Shown here one piece after another: positions 40,387 through 48,921 of a stretch of 64,000 nucleotides of DNA (position 1 is the stretch's first letter; the number at the start of each line of letters is the position of its first letter). Under the pieces are notes generated by a model. That model was given only the letters and a program-made list of their open reading frames with translations. It did not search any database and was not told where the DNA came from. Both the position numbers and the translations under genes were made by a program. The stretch comes from Kitasatospora sp. CB01950 (GTDB lineage Bacteria > Actinomycetota > Actinomycetes > Streptomycetales > Streptomycetaceae), in the NCBI RefSeq assembly GCF_001905465.1, contig NZ_LISX01000008.1:102280-166279 (forward strand), read 5' to 3'.

Positions 40387-41166
40387 TCAGGCGAACGACT
40401 CGTGCGGCGCCGGCCCGCCCAGCGCGTTCCGCTTCGCCGGCATCCGCAGCGTCGTCATCCGCCGCCAGCCGCCCGCCCGTTCGCACCCGTACACCGTGTG
40501 GATGCCCGCCGTCAGCGCCGCCGACTTCGCCCGCGGCCAGCGCAGCAGCTCCCCCAAGTGCGCCATCACGGCCAGGCTGACGTCCCGGTAGGTGCGGATC
40601 TCCGCGCGCGCGGTGTCCTGGAGGGTGTCCAGGATCGACCGGCCGTGCCCGTGGTACGCGAGCCGCAGCAGCTCCTCGTGGCAGAACGCCAGGTGGTTGT
40701 CCTCGTCGTTGGAGATCATCCGCACCGCCCGGCCCAGCTCCGGGTGGTCGCCGAAGATCCGCTTCAGCATCCGCATCTGCTCGGACGCCCGCTGCTCGGT
40801 CACCCGGGAGTGCGCCAGGTACGTGATCACGTCCTGCTCGGTCAGCGGCTCGTCCCGGCGCAGCCGGGCGTGCGCCAGGCCGATGCCCTGCCGTTCCAGG
40901 ATCATCGTGTAGTCGGTCTCGTCGGGGACGTCGGTCGGCTCCAGGCCGCGCTTGTGCATCAGCGCCTTGAAGATCCGCCCGTGCTTGTCCTCGTCCGCGC
41001 CGTGCCGGGCCACCTTCGGCGCCAGTTCCCGGTCCGGGACGAGCCGGGCGATCCGGCCGTTCTCCCAGCCGCCCTGGTCCTCCCCCTTGGCCGCGATCGA
41101 GCAGAACAGCCGGAACGCCCGGTCGTCGTCGTGGATCTCCTGGAACAGACTGCGGGCCGACAGCAT
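40387..41166 (-). CDS. Ferritin-like domain protein
   Basis: This 259-aa, mainly helical protein carries the carboxylate/His pattern of ferritin-like diiron proteins: AAKGEDQGG (about 25-33), a D-E-D-K-H stretch (about 58-62), SRVTEQRASEQM (about 120-131) and SNDEDNHLAF (about 151-160). These give two E-x-x-H pairs that could bind two irons. The C-terminal 60 residues are an Arg/Gly-rich extension. Function is unknown; oxidation or RNA-modifying diiron roles are possible. The ATG is at 41166. Confidence 0.75.
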   Translation of the reverse strand: MLSARSLFQEIHDDDRAFRLFCSIAAKGEDQGGWENGRIARLVPDRELAPKVARHGADEDKHGRIFKALMHKRGLEPTDVPDETDYTMILERQGIGLAHARLRRDEPLTEQDVITYLAHSRVTEQRASEQMRMLKRIFGDHPELGRAVRMISNDEDNHLAFCHEELLRLAYHGHGRSILDTLQDTARAEIRTYRDVSLAVMAHLGELLRWPRAKSAALTAGIHTVYGCERAGGWRRMTTLRMPAKRNALGGPAPHESFA

Positions 41167-41309
41167 GGTGACCTACCCCTCGCACGGGAGCCGGGACATT
41201 CCGGTCCAGCTCAAGGCACCCCCACCCCCCGGGCAACAGCTCACGTCCCCCGCTGCGCCGGACGGAGGACAGCCGTGCCGCGCTCGGAGTAGGGCCTGTC
41301 CGGCCGGCC

Positions 41310-42224
41310 CTAGCCCACCAGCCGGCGCCGCCAGTCCAGGCCGGTGACCCGGATCGCCCGGTCCGGGCTGCCGTCCCAACGGGCCGTCAGTCCGACCTCC
41401 GCCAGCGCCGCGACGACCTCCCGGCCGACCGACTCCGTGGTCCGCTCCGAGCCGTCCCAGCCGCCGTACAGCAGCCACAGGTCCTGGCCGGCGGCGGCGC
41501 CCTCGGCGCTCTGGGAGTGGAAGTAGACGAACCCGCGCGAGCCCTCCGCCGCCTCGGCGCCGATCTCCTCATGGCCGCAGTTGCGGCAGCAGGTGAAGTT
41601 CTCCCGGGCCGTGATGCCGGCCGCTTCCAGCGCGGCGAACGCCCTGGTGACCCGTTCCGGGTCGGTCTCGCCCGTCCACGTCCGCTGCTCGGCGACCCGC
41701 TCCAGCCACAGCCGCTCCGCGAGCTGCTTGGCCTGGGCCGCCGTCACCGGCCGGTCGTCACCGTCGACCAGGTACTCCTCCGCGAGTTCGGCGCACTCCG
41801 CGAGGGTCGTGTACCCCGCCGCGAGCAGGTTGCGCACCTCCGCGACCAGGCTCGCCCCGTCCTCCTCGGGCAGCTCCAGCGGCGCGGGCTCCGGGTCCGG
41901 CCCGAAGTCGATCCGCTCCCACTCCGCCCCGGCGTCCCAGTCGGCGTCCTCGCGCGACCACCCGAGCAGCAGCTCCGCGACCCGTTCCAGTTCGGGCACC
42001 CGCGTCCCGTAGTGCCGCGACGGGCTGCCCGCCCGGTGCTCCACCGTCCACCCGTCGCCCTCGGGGCAGGCCTGCGCGTACGTCTCCGGCAGGTCCGGCA
42101 CCCGCTGCACCACCAGGAACGCGCCCTGCCACGCCCCCATGTCCCGCACCATGTCGACCAGTTCGTCCTCCGAGACGCGCACCCTGGCGATCTCGTCCTG
42201 GTCCGTCACCGCTATCTCCAGCAT
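41310..42224 (-). CDS. Protein of unknown function with CCxxC motif (DUF6891-like)
   Basis: This 304-aa soluble protein has an N-terminal half rich in acidic residues (LPEEDGASLVAEVRNLL) and a C-terminal half containing ENFTCCRNCGHEEIG (about 209-223) and GFVYFHSQSAEGA. I recall this as the streptomycete DUF6891 type, but I am not certain. The Cys cluster could bind zinc. The ATG at 42224 has GGGAGGG nine bases upstream. It sits downstream of the peptide ABC importer, beyond a strong hairpin, so it is probably a separate unit. Confidence 0.75.
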   Translation of the reverse strand: MLEIAVTDQDEIARVRVSEDELVDMVRDMGAWQGAFLVVQRVPDLPETYAQACPEGDGWTVEHRAGSPSRHYGTRVPELERVAELLLGWSREDADWDAGAEWERIDFGPDPEPAPLELPEEDGASLVAEVRNLLAAGYTTLAECAELAEEYLVDGDDRPVTAAQAKQLAERLWLERVAEQRTWTGETDPERVTRAFAALEAAGITARENFTCCRNCGHEEIGAEAAEGSRGFVYFHSQSAEGAAAGQDLWLLYGGWDGSERTTESVGREVVAALAEVGLTARWDGSPDRAIRVTGLDWRRRLVG

Positions 42225-42273
42225 GCGGCGACCCTCCCACCCGCCACTGTCAGTGAGCGGGCGCACGAACGGC

Positions 42274-42316
42274 GAGGTCCGCCCGCGGAGGGGACTCCCC
42301 TCCACGGGCGGACCTC
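42274..42316 (-). terminator. Terminator hairpin at the end of the peptide ABC operon
   Basis: A very long stem (GAGGTCCGCCCG/CGGGCGGACCTC with inner GGAGGGG/CCCCTCC) lies 13 bases beyond the last ABC gene. It is among the longest inverted repeats in the window. Confidence 0.8.
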
Positions 42317-42328
42317 GAAAGTCGGCAC

Positions 42329-43378
42329 CTACTCCGGCGCGTTCTCCGGGAAGTGGCAGGCCACCTGGTGCCCCGGCCGCGCGACGGCGAGCGGCGGCTC
42401 CTGGCCGGCGCAGATGTCCTGCGCCTTCCAGCAGCGCGTCCGGAACCGGCACCCGCTCGGCGGGTTGAGCGGCGACGGGACGTCACCGGTGAGCAGGATG
42501 CGCTCGCGGCGCTCCTTGCGCTGCGGGTCCGGCACCGGCACCGCGGACATCAGGGCGTTGGTGTACGGGTGCATCGGCTTGGCGTACAGGGAGTCGCGGT
42601 CGGCGATCTCCACCACCTTGCCGAGGTACATCACGGCGACCCGGTCGGAGACGTGCCGGACGACCGAGAGGTCGTGCGCGATGATCAGGTAGGTCAGGCC
42701 GAGCTCCTGCTGGAGGTCGTCCAGCAGGTTGACCACCTGGGCCTGGATGGAGACGTCCAGGGCCGAGACCGGCTCGTCCGCGACGATCATCTTCGGGCGG
42801 AGGGCCAGCGCGCGGGCGATGCCGATGCGCTGGCGCTGGCCGCCGGAGAACTCGTGCGGGTAGCGGTTGTAGTGCTCGGGGCTGAGTCCGCAGAGTTCCA
42901 GCAGGTCCTGGACGGCCTTCTTGAGGCCGCCCGCGGGGACGGCGTTCTGCAGCTTGAACGGCGCACCGACGATGGTGCCGATGGTGTGCCGCGGGTTCAG
43001 CGAGGAGTACGGGTCCTGGAAGATCATCTGGATGTCGCGGCGGTACGGCCGCATCGCCGCGACTCCCAGGTGGGTGATGTCGGCGCCCTCGAACTCGATC
43101 TTCCCGCTGGTCGGTTCGTCGAGTCGGGTGACCAGACGTCCCATGGTGGACTTGCCGCAGCCGGACTCGCCGACCACGCCGAGCGTCTCGCCGGCCATGA
43201 CCTCGAAGTCGATGCCGTCGACGGCGCGCACCGCGCCGACCTGACGCTTCAGCAGGCCCTTGGTGACCGGGAAGTGTCGGGTCAGCCCGGTGACCCGCAG
43301 CAGGGGTTCACGGTCCGGGCCGGGTGCCTGGGCGGGCACCTTCGCGGCCTGCGGGGCCGCCGTCTGGCTGTCCGTCAT
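42329..43378 (-). CDS. Oligopeptide/dipeptide ABC importer, ATP-binding protein (OppF/DppF-like)
   Basis: This 349-aa ATPase has Walker A GESGCGKST (about 70-78), signature FSGGQRQRIGIA, Walker B MIVADEPVSALD and the H-loop IIAHDLSVV. The C-terminal oligo/dipeptide extension carries a cysteine-rich NPPSGCRFRTRCW followed by QDICAGQEPP, which in relatives binds a 4Fe-4S cluster. It is the last gene of the C-A-B-D-F operon and pairs with the OppD-like protein. The ATG is at 43378. Confidence 0.92.
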   Translation of the reverse strand: MTDSQTAAPQAAKVPAQAPGPDREPLLRVTGLTRHFPVTKGLLKRQVGAVRAVDGIDFEVMAGETLGVVGESGCGKSTMGRLVTRLDEPTSGKIEFEGADITHLGVAAMRPYRRDIQMIFQDPYSSLNPRHTIGTIVGAPFKLQNAVPAGGLKKAVQDLLELCGLSPEHYNRYPHEFSGGQRQRIGIARALALRPKMIVADEPVSALDVSIQAQVVNLLDDLQQELGLTYLIIAHDLSVVRHVSDRVAVMYLGKVVEIADRDSLYAKPMHPYTNALMSAVPVPDPQRKERRERILLTGDVPSPLNPPSGCRFRTRCWKAQDICAGQEPPLAVARPGHQVACHFPENAPE

Positions 43379-43406
43379 CGGTTGTCTCCAAGTGGGTGGT
43401 ACGTGC

Positions 43407-44471
43407 TCACAGCCGGGGCGCGATCTCTTCGGTGAAGATCCGGTGGCGTTCGGCGATCGGCAGGTGGCAGGCGGCGTAGTGCCGGGGCGCGGCCTCGGCG
43501 AGCACGGGCACCTCGCCGGTGGAGCGGCCGCCGGTGAGCTCGGCGTACGGGCAGCGCGGGTGGAACGCGCAGCCGGACGGCACGTTGATCAGGCTCGGCG
43601 GGCTGCCCTTGACCGGGATCAGCCGGTCCTGGAGCTCCCGGTCGAGTCGGGGCATCGAGCCGAGCAGACCCCAGGTGTAGGGGTGCTCGGGGGATTCGAA
43701 GATGGTCGCGGCGGGGCCGCGCTCGATGGGCTTGCCGCCGTACATGACCAGGATGTCGTCGGCGATCTCGGCGACGACGCCCAGGTCGTGCGTGATGATG
43801 ATGACCGCAGAGCCGAACTCCTTCTGCAGGTCCCGGATCAGGTCCAGGATCTGCGCCTGGACGGTGACGTCCAGGGCGGTGGTCGGCTCGTCGGCGATCA
43901 GCAGCGACGGGTCGTTGACCAGGGCCATCGCGATCATGGCGCGCTGGCGCATGCCGCCGGAGAACTCGTGCGGGTAGTTGTCGACCCGCTTGTCGGGCTG
44001 CGGGATGCCGACCCGGTCGAGCATCTCGACGGCCCGGGTCCGGGCCACCTTCTTGGAGGTGCCGGGGTGGTGCGCCCGGTAGGCCTCGACGATCTGGGCG
44101 CCGACCGTGAAGTACGGGTGCATCGCGGTCAGCGGATCCTGGAAGATCATCGCCATCTTGTGGCCGCGGAGTTGGCGCACCCGGTCGGGGTCGGCGGACA
44201 CCAGGTCCTCGCCGTCCAACCAGATCTCGCCGGAGATCTGCGGGGCGCCGCGCTTGGTGCCGGTGCGGTGCAGGCCCATGATCGACAGCGAGGTGACGGA
44301 CTTTCCGGAGCCGGACTCGCCCACGATGCCCAGGGTCTTCCCGCGCTCCAGGTCGAAGCTCAGGCCGTTGACGGACTTGACCAGTCCGTCGTCGGTCGGG
44401 AAGTGCACCTTCAGGTCGCGGACCGACAGGAAGCTCTTCTCGGCCAGGTTGGGCTTGTCGGTGTTGCTCAT
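43407..44471 (-). CDS. Oligopeptide/dipeptide ABC importer, ATP-binding protein (OppD/DppD-like)
   Basis: This 354-aa ATPase has Walker A GESGSGKSVTSL, Q-loop MIFQDPLTAMHP, signature FSGGMRQRAMIA, Walker B LLIADEPTTALD and H-loop IITHDLGVV. It ends with the family's oligopeptide C-terminal domain and Cys residues in VPSGCAFHPRCPY. Its start overlaps the end of the OppB-like permease by four bases, so the two are translationally coupled. Confidence 0.92.
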   Translation of the reverse strand: MSNTDKPNLAEKSFLSVRDLKVHFPTDDGLVKSVNGLSFDLERGKTLGIVGESGSGKSVTSLSIMGLHRTGTKRGAPQISGEIWLDGEDLVSADPDRVRQLRGHKMAMIFQDPLTAMHPYFTVGAQIVEAYRAHHPGTSKKVARTRAVEMLDRVGIPQPDKRVDNYPHEFSGGMRQRAMIAMALVNDPSLLIADEPTTALDVTVQAQILDLIRDLQKEFGSAVIIITHDLGVVAEIADDILVMYGGKPIERGPAATIFESPEHPYTWGLLGSMPRLDRELQDRLIPVKGSPPSLINVPSGCAFHPRCPYAELTGGRSTGEVPVLAEAAPRHYAACHLPIAERHRIFTEEIAPRL

Positions 44472-45484
44472 GCCAGCCTCACCCGGGGATCGACGACGGC
44501 GTACAGCAGGTCAACCAGCAGGTTGGCCATGACGATGAAGAACGCGGCGAAGAGCGTCACGCCCATGATCACCGGCAGGTCGCTGGAGGCGATCGACTGG
44601 ACCGCCTCGTAGCCGAGTCCGCGCAGGTTGAATGTGGACTCGGTGAGCACCGCGCCGCCGAGCAGGCCGCCGAGGTCCATGCCGAAGACGGTCAGGATCG
44701 GGGTCAGCGTGGAACGCATGGCGTGCTTGCCGATGACCACGGGTTCCTTGAGGCCCTTGGCACGCGCGGTGCGGATGTAGTCCTCGCCGAGCACGTCGAG
44801 CAGGGTGGCGCGACTGAGTCGGGCGTAGGTCGCGGCGAACAGGAAGGCCAGGGTGATCCAGGGCAGTACCAGCCCCTGGAACCAGGCCACCGGATCGTTC
44901 GCGAAGTCCGTGTACTTGCTTGGGAACCAGCCGAGTTGGTGCACGAAGACGGCGAGCGAGACCAGGCCGGTGAAGTACATCGGCAGCGAGACGCCGGCCA
45001 GCGCGACGGACATGGTGATGCGGTCCAGCGCGGTGCCGCGGCGCAGCGCGGAGACGATGCCGGTGGCGGTGCCGAACACCAGCCAGAGCACCGAGGCGCC
45101 GACGGCGAGCGAGAAGTCCACGCCGACCCGGTCCAGCAGCAGCGGCCAGACCTCCCGCTCGGTCTTGAACGAGTAACCCAGGCAGGGGGCGTAGCAGTGG
45201 GTCATGTCGGTGCCGGCGTTGTAGTCGCGGCCGACGACGATGCCCTTCAGGAAGAGCCAGAACTGTTCGACGATCGACTTGTCGAGGCCCATCTTGTGGC
45301 GGATACCCTCGACGGCCACCTTGTCCGCGATCTTGCCCACATAGAGCAGCGCGGGGTCGGTTCCGGTGAGCTTGGGCACCATGAAGAAGATGCCGAAGGT
45401 CACCGCAGCGACCACCAGCAGCATGAGGACGACGTTGATCAGTCGCCTGAAGAGATACACGAGCACTGCGGTCGGCCCTGCCAC
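44468..45484 (-). CDS. Oligopeptide/dipeptide ABC importer, permease (OppB/DppB-like)
   Basis: This 338-aa permease has an N-terminal membrane segment (LFRRLINVVLMLLVVAAVTF), a long periplasmic loop (about 40-115) and five more segments. The EAA cytoplasmic loop DYIRTARAKGLKEPVVIGKH contacts the ATPases. I give the GTG at 45484 as start; an in-frame GTG at 45463 or 45457 is possible, because no good ribosome binding site is visible. A strong hairpin ends just before this start codon and may influence its translation. Confidence 0.9.
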   Translation of the reverse strand: MAGPTAVLVYLFRRLINVVLMLLVVAAVTFGIFFMVPKLTGTDPALLYVGKIADKVAVEGIRHKMGLDKSIVEQFWLFLKGIVVGRDYNAGTDMTHCYAPCLGYSFKTEREVWPLLLDRVGVDFSLAVGASVLWLVFGTATGIVSALRRGTALDRITMSVALAGVSLPMYFTGLVSLAVFVHQLGWFPSKYTDFANDPVAWFQGLVLPWITLAFLFAATYARLSRATLLDVLGEDYIRTARAKGLKEPVVIGKHAMRSTLTPILTVFGMDLGGLLGGAVLTESTFNLRGLGYEAVQSIASSDLPVIMGVTLFAAFFIVMANLLVDLLYAVVDPRVRLA

Positions 45485-45549
45485 GGGCCGGCCGGACTTC
45501 CCCGGTGGGGGACTGATCCGGCCGGCCCGGGCAGGGCCTTCACCTGCCC
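45485..45549 (-). repeat. Two hairpins between the solute-binding and permease genes
   Basis: GGGCCGGCCGGA/TCCGGCCGGCCC (45485-45496 with 45517-45528) and GGGCAGG/CCTGCCC (45529-45535 with 45543-45549) lie in series in the 103-base gap. Such structures commonly protect or partly terminate the upstream mRNA, so that the binding protein is made in excess over the membrane parts. Confidence 0.7.
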
Positions 45550-45587
45550 TTCGGACTAGCGGTGCGAACTAAAGGGGGAAGGTCAGG

Positions 45588-47348
45588 TCACTTGCCGTCG
45601 TTGACGCCGAGGGCCTGGAAGTCCACCTCGCCGAACGCGTCGGAGATGTAGACGTTGGTCAGGCGCGGGTTGCGCCAGTTCAGGGCCTTGTCGGCGACGA
45701 TCGGCAGGTAGTAGGCGCCGTCGATCACCTTGTGGTTGATCTTCTTGTAGAGGTCGGCGGCCTTGGCCGGGTCGGTCTGCTGCGCGGCCTGGTCGAACCA
45801 GCCGTTGACCTCGGGGTCGTTGATCTCGGCGTAGTTGCTGTTGCCGTTGCTCGGGATGAAGCGGCCGTCCATCAGGGGCTGCATGTAGCCGGAGCCGGTC
45901 GGGTAGTCGGCGCCCCAGCCCATCACGATCAGGCCGTAGCCCTTGGACTTGACCACGTCGGGCGCGCCGATCTCGGAGGCGATCAGCTTGCCGTCGTACT
46001 GCTGGACCGTGACGTCGATGTTGACGGCCTTGAGGGCGGTCTGCAGCGCCACCGCGGAGTTGACCTCCTTCGGCTTGTTGCCGCGGACCGCGATGTTGGT
46101 CTTGAAGCCCTCCGGCTTGCCGCAGGCCTTCAGCTCTTCCTTGGCCTTCTCGACGTTCGGCTTGCCCTGGGTCAGGTTGAACGGGTCGTAGTTGTCCGAG
46201 CCGAGGATGTTCGGGGGCAGCATCGAGCCGTAGATCGAGCCGGCCACCGAGCCGCCGCGGGCGGTCTGCAGGGCGGTGGTGTCGGCCGCGTACAGGACCG
46301 CGTTGCGGCAGTGCTGGTTGTCGAACGGGGCGACCGACGGGGCCAGCGTGATGTAGCGGATGAAGCCGTTGTACGGGTCGTCGGTGTTGGCCTTCAGCGC
46401 GTCGTCCTGCAGCACCTTGACCTGCGCGGCCTGCGACAGGCCGGTCTGGGCCCAGTCGAGGTCGGCGCTGTTCGCCAGCAGCTGCTGGTCCATGTCGTCG
46501 GCGTTGGTGGTGACGGTCAGCTTGACGACGTCCGGCAGCGCCTTGCGGAACGGGTCGGAGGCCGCGTCCCAGTTCTCGTTGCGGACCAGCTCGTAGCCCT
46601 TGCCCGGCTCGGCCGACTTGAACTTGTACGGGCCGGAGGAGACCGGCTTGTCGCCGTACTTGGAGCCGGTGTCGAGCTTCTGCGGGACCGGCGCGGCCGA
46701 GCCCATGGCCAGCAGGTACGGGAAGTCCGAGTTGGGCTTCGCCAGCTTGAAGACGATGGTGGTGTCGTCCGGGGTCTCGACCGTCTTCAGGCCGAGCTTG
46801 TTCGGGTCCGTGTCGGTGTACGGGCCCTTGTAACCCTGGCCCTGGTCGAGCTCGTTGATCAGGTAGGTCGGGCCACCGGAGATGACGTCCTGCGCGAAGA
46901 TGCGCTCGACGCCGTACTTGATGTCCTTCGAGGTGATGACCGAGCCGTCCTCGAACTTCAGACCCGGCTTCAGCTTGAAGGTGTAGGTCTTGCCGTCGGC
47001 GGCGATCTCCGGCTGGGCGGCGGCGAGGTCGGGGACCAGCTTCAGGCCGTCCTTGCCCGGCTTGCCGTCGAAGGCCAGCAGGGTGCGGGAGTAGAAGCGC
47101 TCGAAGTTCCACACCGAGGCGTAGTACGCGCGACCGGGGTCGAGCGAGTCCACGTCGGTGGTGGTCCACATGTTGAGGGTGCCGCCCTTCTGGGTGGACG
47201 GGTTCACCACCTTGTCGACGGCCGCGTTGAAGCCCGCGCCGCCCTTGTTGTTGCCGCCCGTCTCGTTCTTGCTACCGCCGCACGCGGTGGCGGTGAGCGC
47301 GAGGGTGGCCGCGAGGGCGGCGACCGCGAGCGTCCTGTTTCGCTTCAT
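45588..47348 (-). CDS. Peptide ABC importer, solute-binding lipoprotein (family 5)
   Basis: This 586-aa extracellular binding protein has a lipoprotein signal peptide (basic MKRNR, hydrophobic stretch, then TATACGGS with the lipidated Cys at about 23) and a Gly/Asn-rich linker. The family 5 (OppA/DppA) fold follows: GGTLNMWTTTDVDSLDPG near the start, and YKFKSAEPGKGYELVRNENW mid-protein. It captures peptides or related ligands for the adjacent permeases. The ATG at 47348 is the clear start; the open frame extends upstream into non-coding sequence. It is the second gene of the operon. Confidence 0.93.
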   Translation of the reverse strand: MKRNRTLAVAALAATLALTATACGGSKNETGGNNKGGAGFNAAVDKVVNPSTQKGGTLNMWTTTDVDSLDPGRAYYASVWNFERFYSRTLLAFDGKPGKDGLKLVPDLAAAQPEIAADGKTYTFKLKPGLKFEDGSVITSKDIKYGVERIFAQDVISGGPTYLINELDQGQGYKGPYTDTDPNKLGLKTVETPDDTTIVFKLAKPNSDFPYLLAMGSAAPVPQKLDTGSKYGDKPVSSGPYKFKSAEPGKGYELVRNENWDAASDPFRKALPDVVKLTVTTNADDMDQQLLANSADLDWAQTGLSQAAQVKVLQDDALKANTDDPYNGFIRYITLAPSVAPFDNQHCRNAVLYAADTTALQTARGGSVAGSIYGSMLPPNILGSDNYDPFNLTQGKPNVEKAKEELKACGKPEGFKTNIAVRGNKPKEVNSAVALQTALKAVNIDVTVQQYDGKLIASEIGAPDVVKSKGYGLIVMGWGADYPTGSGYMQPLMDGRFIPSNGNSNYAEINDPEVNGWFDQAAQQTDPAKAADLYKKINHKVIDGAYYLPIVADKALNWRNPRLTNVYISDAFGEVDFQALGVNDGK

Positions 47349-47376
47349 TGGTTGGAGAACCTCCAGAGTCGCGGGC

Positions 47377-48375
47377 TCAGTTGCCCTTGGGGTCGAGCGC
47401 ATCGCGCAGGCCGTCACCGAAGAGGTTGAAGGCGAGCACAGTGATGAAGATGGCGAGGCCGGGAACCACCATGTACATGGGGTCCGCCTGGTAGATCCGG
47501 ACCGCTTCGGAGAGCATCTGCCCCCACGACGCGGTCGGCGGCCGGACACCGGCCCCGAGGAAGCTGAGCGCCGCCTCGTTGAGGATGTTGCTGGGGATGA
47601 TCAGGGTCGCGTAGACCAGGATCGGTGCCACCAGGTTGGGCAGGAGCTCGCGGAACAGGATGTGGGTGCGGCCGGCGCCGAGGCTGCGGGCCGCGTCCAC
47701 GAACTCCCGTTCGCGCAGCGACATCGCCTGGCCTCTGACGATGCGTCCGATGTAGGGCCAGCCGAAGAAGCCGATGACGAAGACCAGGATGAGGGGTCGC
47801 AGCCACTCGTCCGGGATGCCGAACGCCGAGGTGGGCATCACCGACACGAGGGCGATGCTGAACAGCAGCTGCGGGAAGGCCAGCAGGATGTCCATGACCC
47901 GGCTGATGAACGCGTCCACCCAGCCGCCGAAGTAGCCGGCCGTGACGCCCATGACCACGCCGATGCAGACCGACAGCACGGCCGCGCCGAGCGCCACCAG
48001 CATCGAGATCCGCGCACCGTAGAGGATCCGGGAGAACACGTCGCGGCCGAACGTCGGGTCGACGCCCAGCGGGAAGTCGCCGCTGATGCCGCCGAACGAG
48101 CCCTTGGGCAGGCCGAGGTCCGGGTTGATCTGGTCCGGGTGCGGTTCGTTCGGCGGGTGTCCGAACATGGAGGCCAGCACCGGCGCGAAGATCGCGGCCA
48201 GCACCAGCAGGATCACCACGACACCGCCGGCCAGCGCGACCTTGTCGCGCTTGAGGCGGTCCCAGGCGATGCGGCCCGGCGAGCGACCCTCGATCTTCTT
48301 GGCCGGCGCGGTGGTTGACGCACCGTCAGGCTGAGCGCCCGACGGCGGACCCGAGGTCTCGGTGGGTGTGGTCAT
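47377..48375 (-). CDS. Oligopeptide/dipeptide ABC importer, permease (OppC/DppC-like)
   Basis: This 332-aa permease has a 35-residue hydrophilic N-terminus, an OppC_N domain with the first membrane segment (ALAGGVVVILLVLAAIFAPV), and the five-segment BPD_transp_1 domain. The EAA loop is REFVDAARSLGAGRTHILFR. FGRDVFSRILYGARIS is typical of the family. The ATG is at 48375. It is the first gene of the C-A-B-D-F operon, which is an unusual position, since the binding protein usually comes first. Confidence 0.92.
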   Translation of the reverse strand: MTTPTETSGPPSGAQPDGASTTAPAKKIEGRSPGRIAWDRLKRDKVALAGGVVVILLVLAAIFAPVLASMFGHPPNEPHPDQINPDLGLPKGSFGGISGDFPLGVDPTFGRDVFSRILYGARISMLVALGAAVLSVCIGVVMGVTAGYFGGWVDAFISRVMDILLAFPQLLFSIALVSVMPTSAFGIPDEWLRPLILVFVIGFFGWPYIGRIVRGQAMSLREREFVDAARSLGAGRTHILFRELLPNLVAPILVYATLIIPSNILNEAALSFLGAGVRPPTASWGQMLSEAVRIYQADPMYMVVPGLAIFITVLAFNLFGDGLRDALDPKGN

Positions 48376-48921
48376 GAGTCAGTTCGTTCCCCTCGCCGAC
48401 GGTGGCCGGCCCACGGAGTCGCGTTTGGTGCGGAAGGCAGAGCGGTTGCGGTGGTGCCGGGTGCCGATGCGGCGGTGCAGAAGTGCGTTTGGCAAGCAGA
48501 GCGTTACGGGGTGGTGCCGTGGACGCCGGGTGGATTGCCCCGGCGCGCATGGTGCGGCCGCACGGAGATGCGCATCGTGCGGTTCATGCTGTGGCGGCGG
48601 CACGTTCACCTTCGTGAGGATCGTCTCGCGCTCCGCATTGGGCAGCACTCTCTGTCATGGGATGTACCCGACGGAAGACCCTCATGACGAAGGATGCCTA
48701 ACTGTGATCTGCTCGCATGCACAACCGTTGCGCTGGCATATCGCTCTTCACACAGGGGTCACACGCCCGTCAAGAGTCGCTTTGACGACACCCCGCCATT
48801 GGCGGGGAAACGCCAGGTGGCGCCGGTGGCGGCGCGCGTAGACCCCGGGAACGCGAAAAACCCCCGCCCGCCTCGGAAGGAGGCGGGGGCGGGGGCTTTC
48901 TGACGTTTTGTCAGAACTCGG
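48376..48921. other. Gene-free stretch upstream of the peptide ABC operon
   Basis: No frame here has convincing coding character. It holds a 17-base perfect palindrome (CCCCGCCA-T-TGGCGGGG, 48791-48807), a TTGACG on the minus strand (48768-48773) with no convincing -10 box, and the terminator of the SseB-like gene at its right end. Its composition is less GC-rich between 48600 and 48790, which suits a promoter for the ABC operon. Confidence 0.5.
48858..48896 (-). terminator. Terminator hairpin after the SseB-like gene
   Basis: The stem CCCCCGCCCGCCTC / GAGGCGGGGGCGGGGG (one unpaired position) is followed on the minus strand by a TTTTT run. It lies 26 bases past the stop of the gene at 48922 and is a strong intrinsic terminator in that direction. 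Confidence 0.82.

Noticed and set aside
48362..48841. 159-codon plus-strand frame in the gene-free stretch, with several Cys codons
   Set aside because: No ribosome binding site, no recognisable domain, Arg/Cys-rich composition typical of a chance frame, and it overlaps the ABC promoter region.
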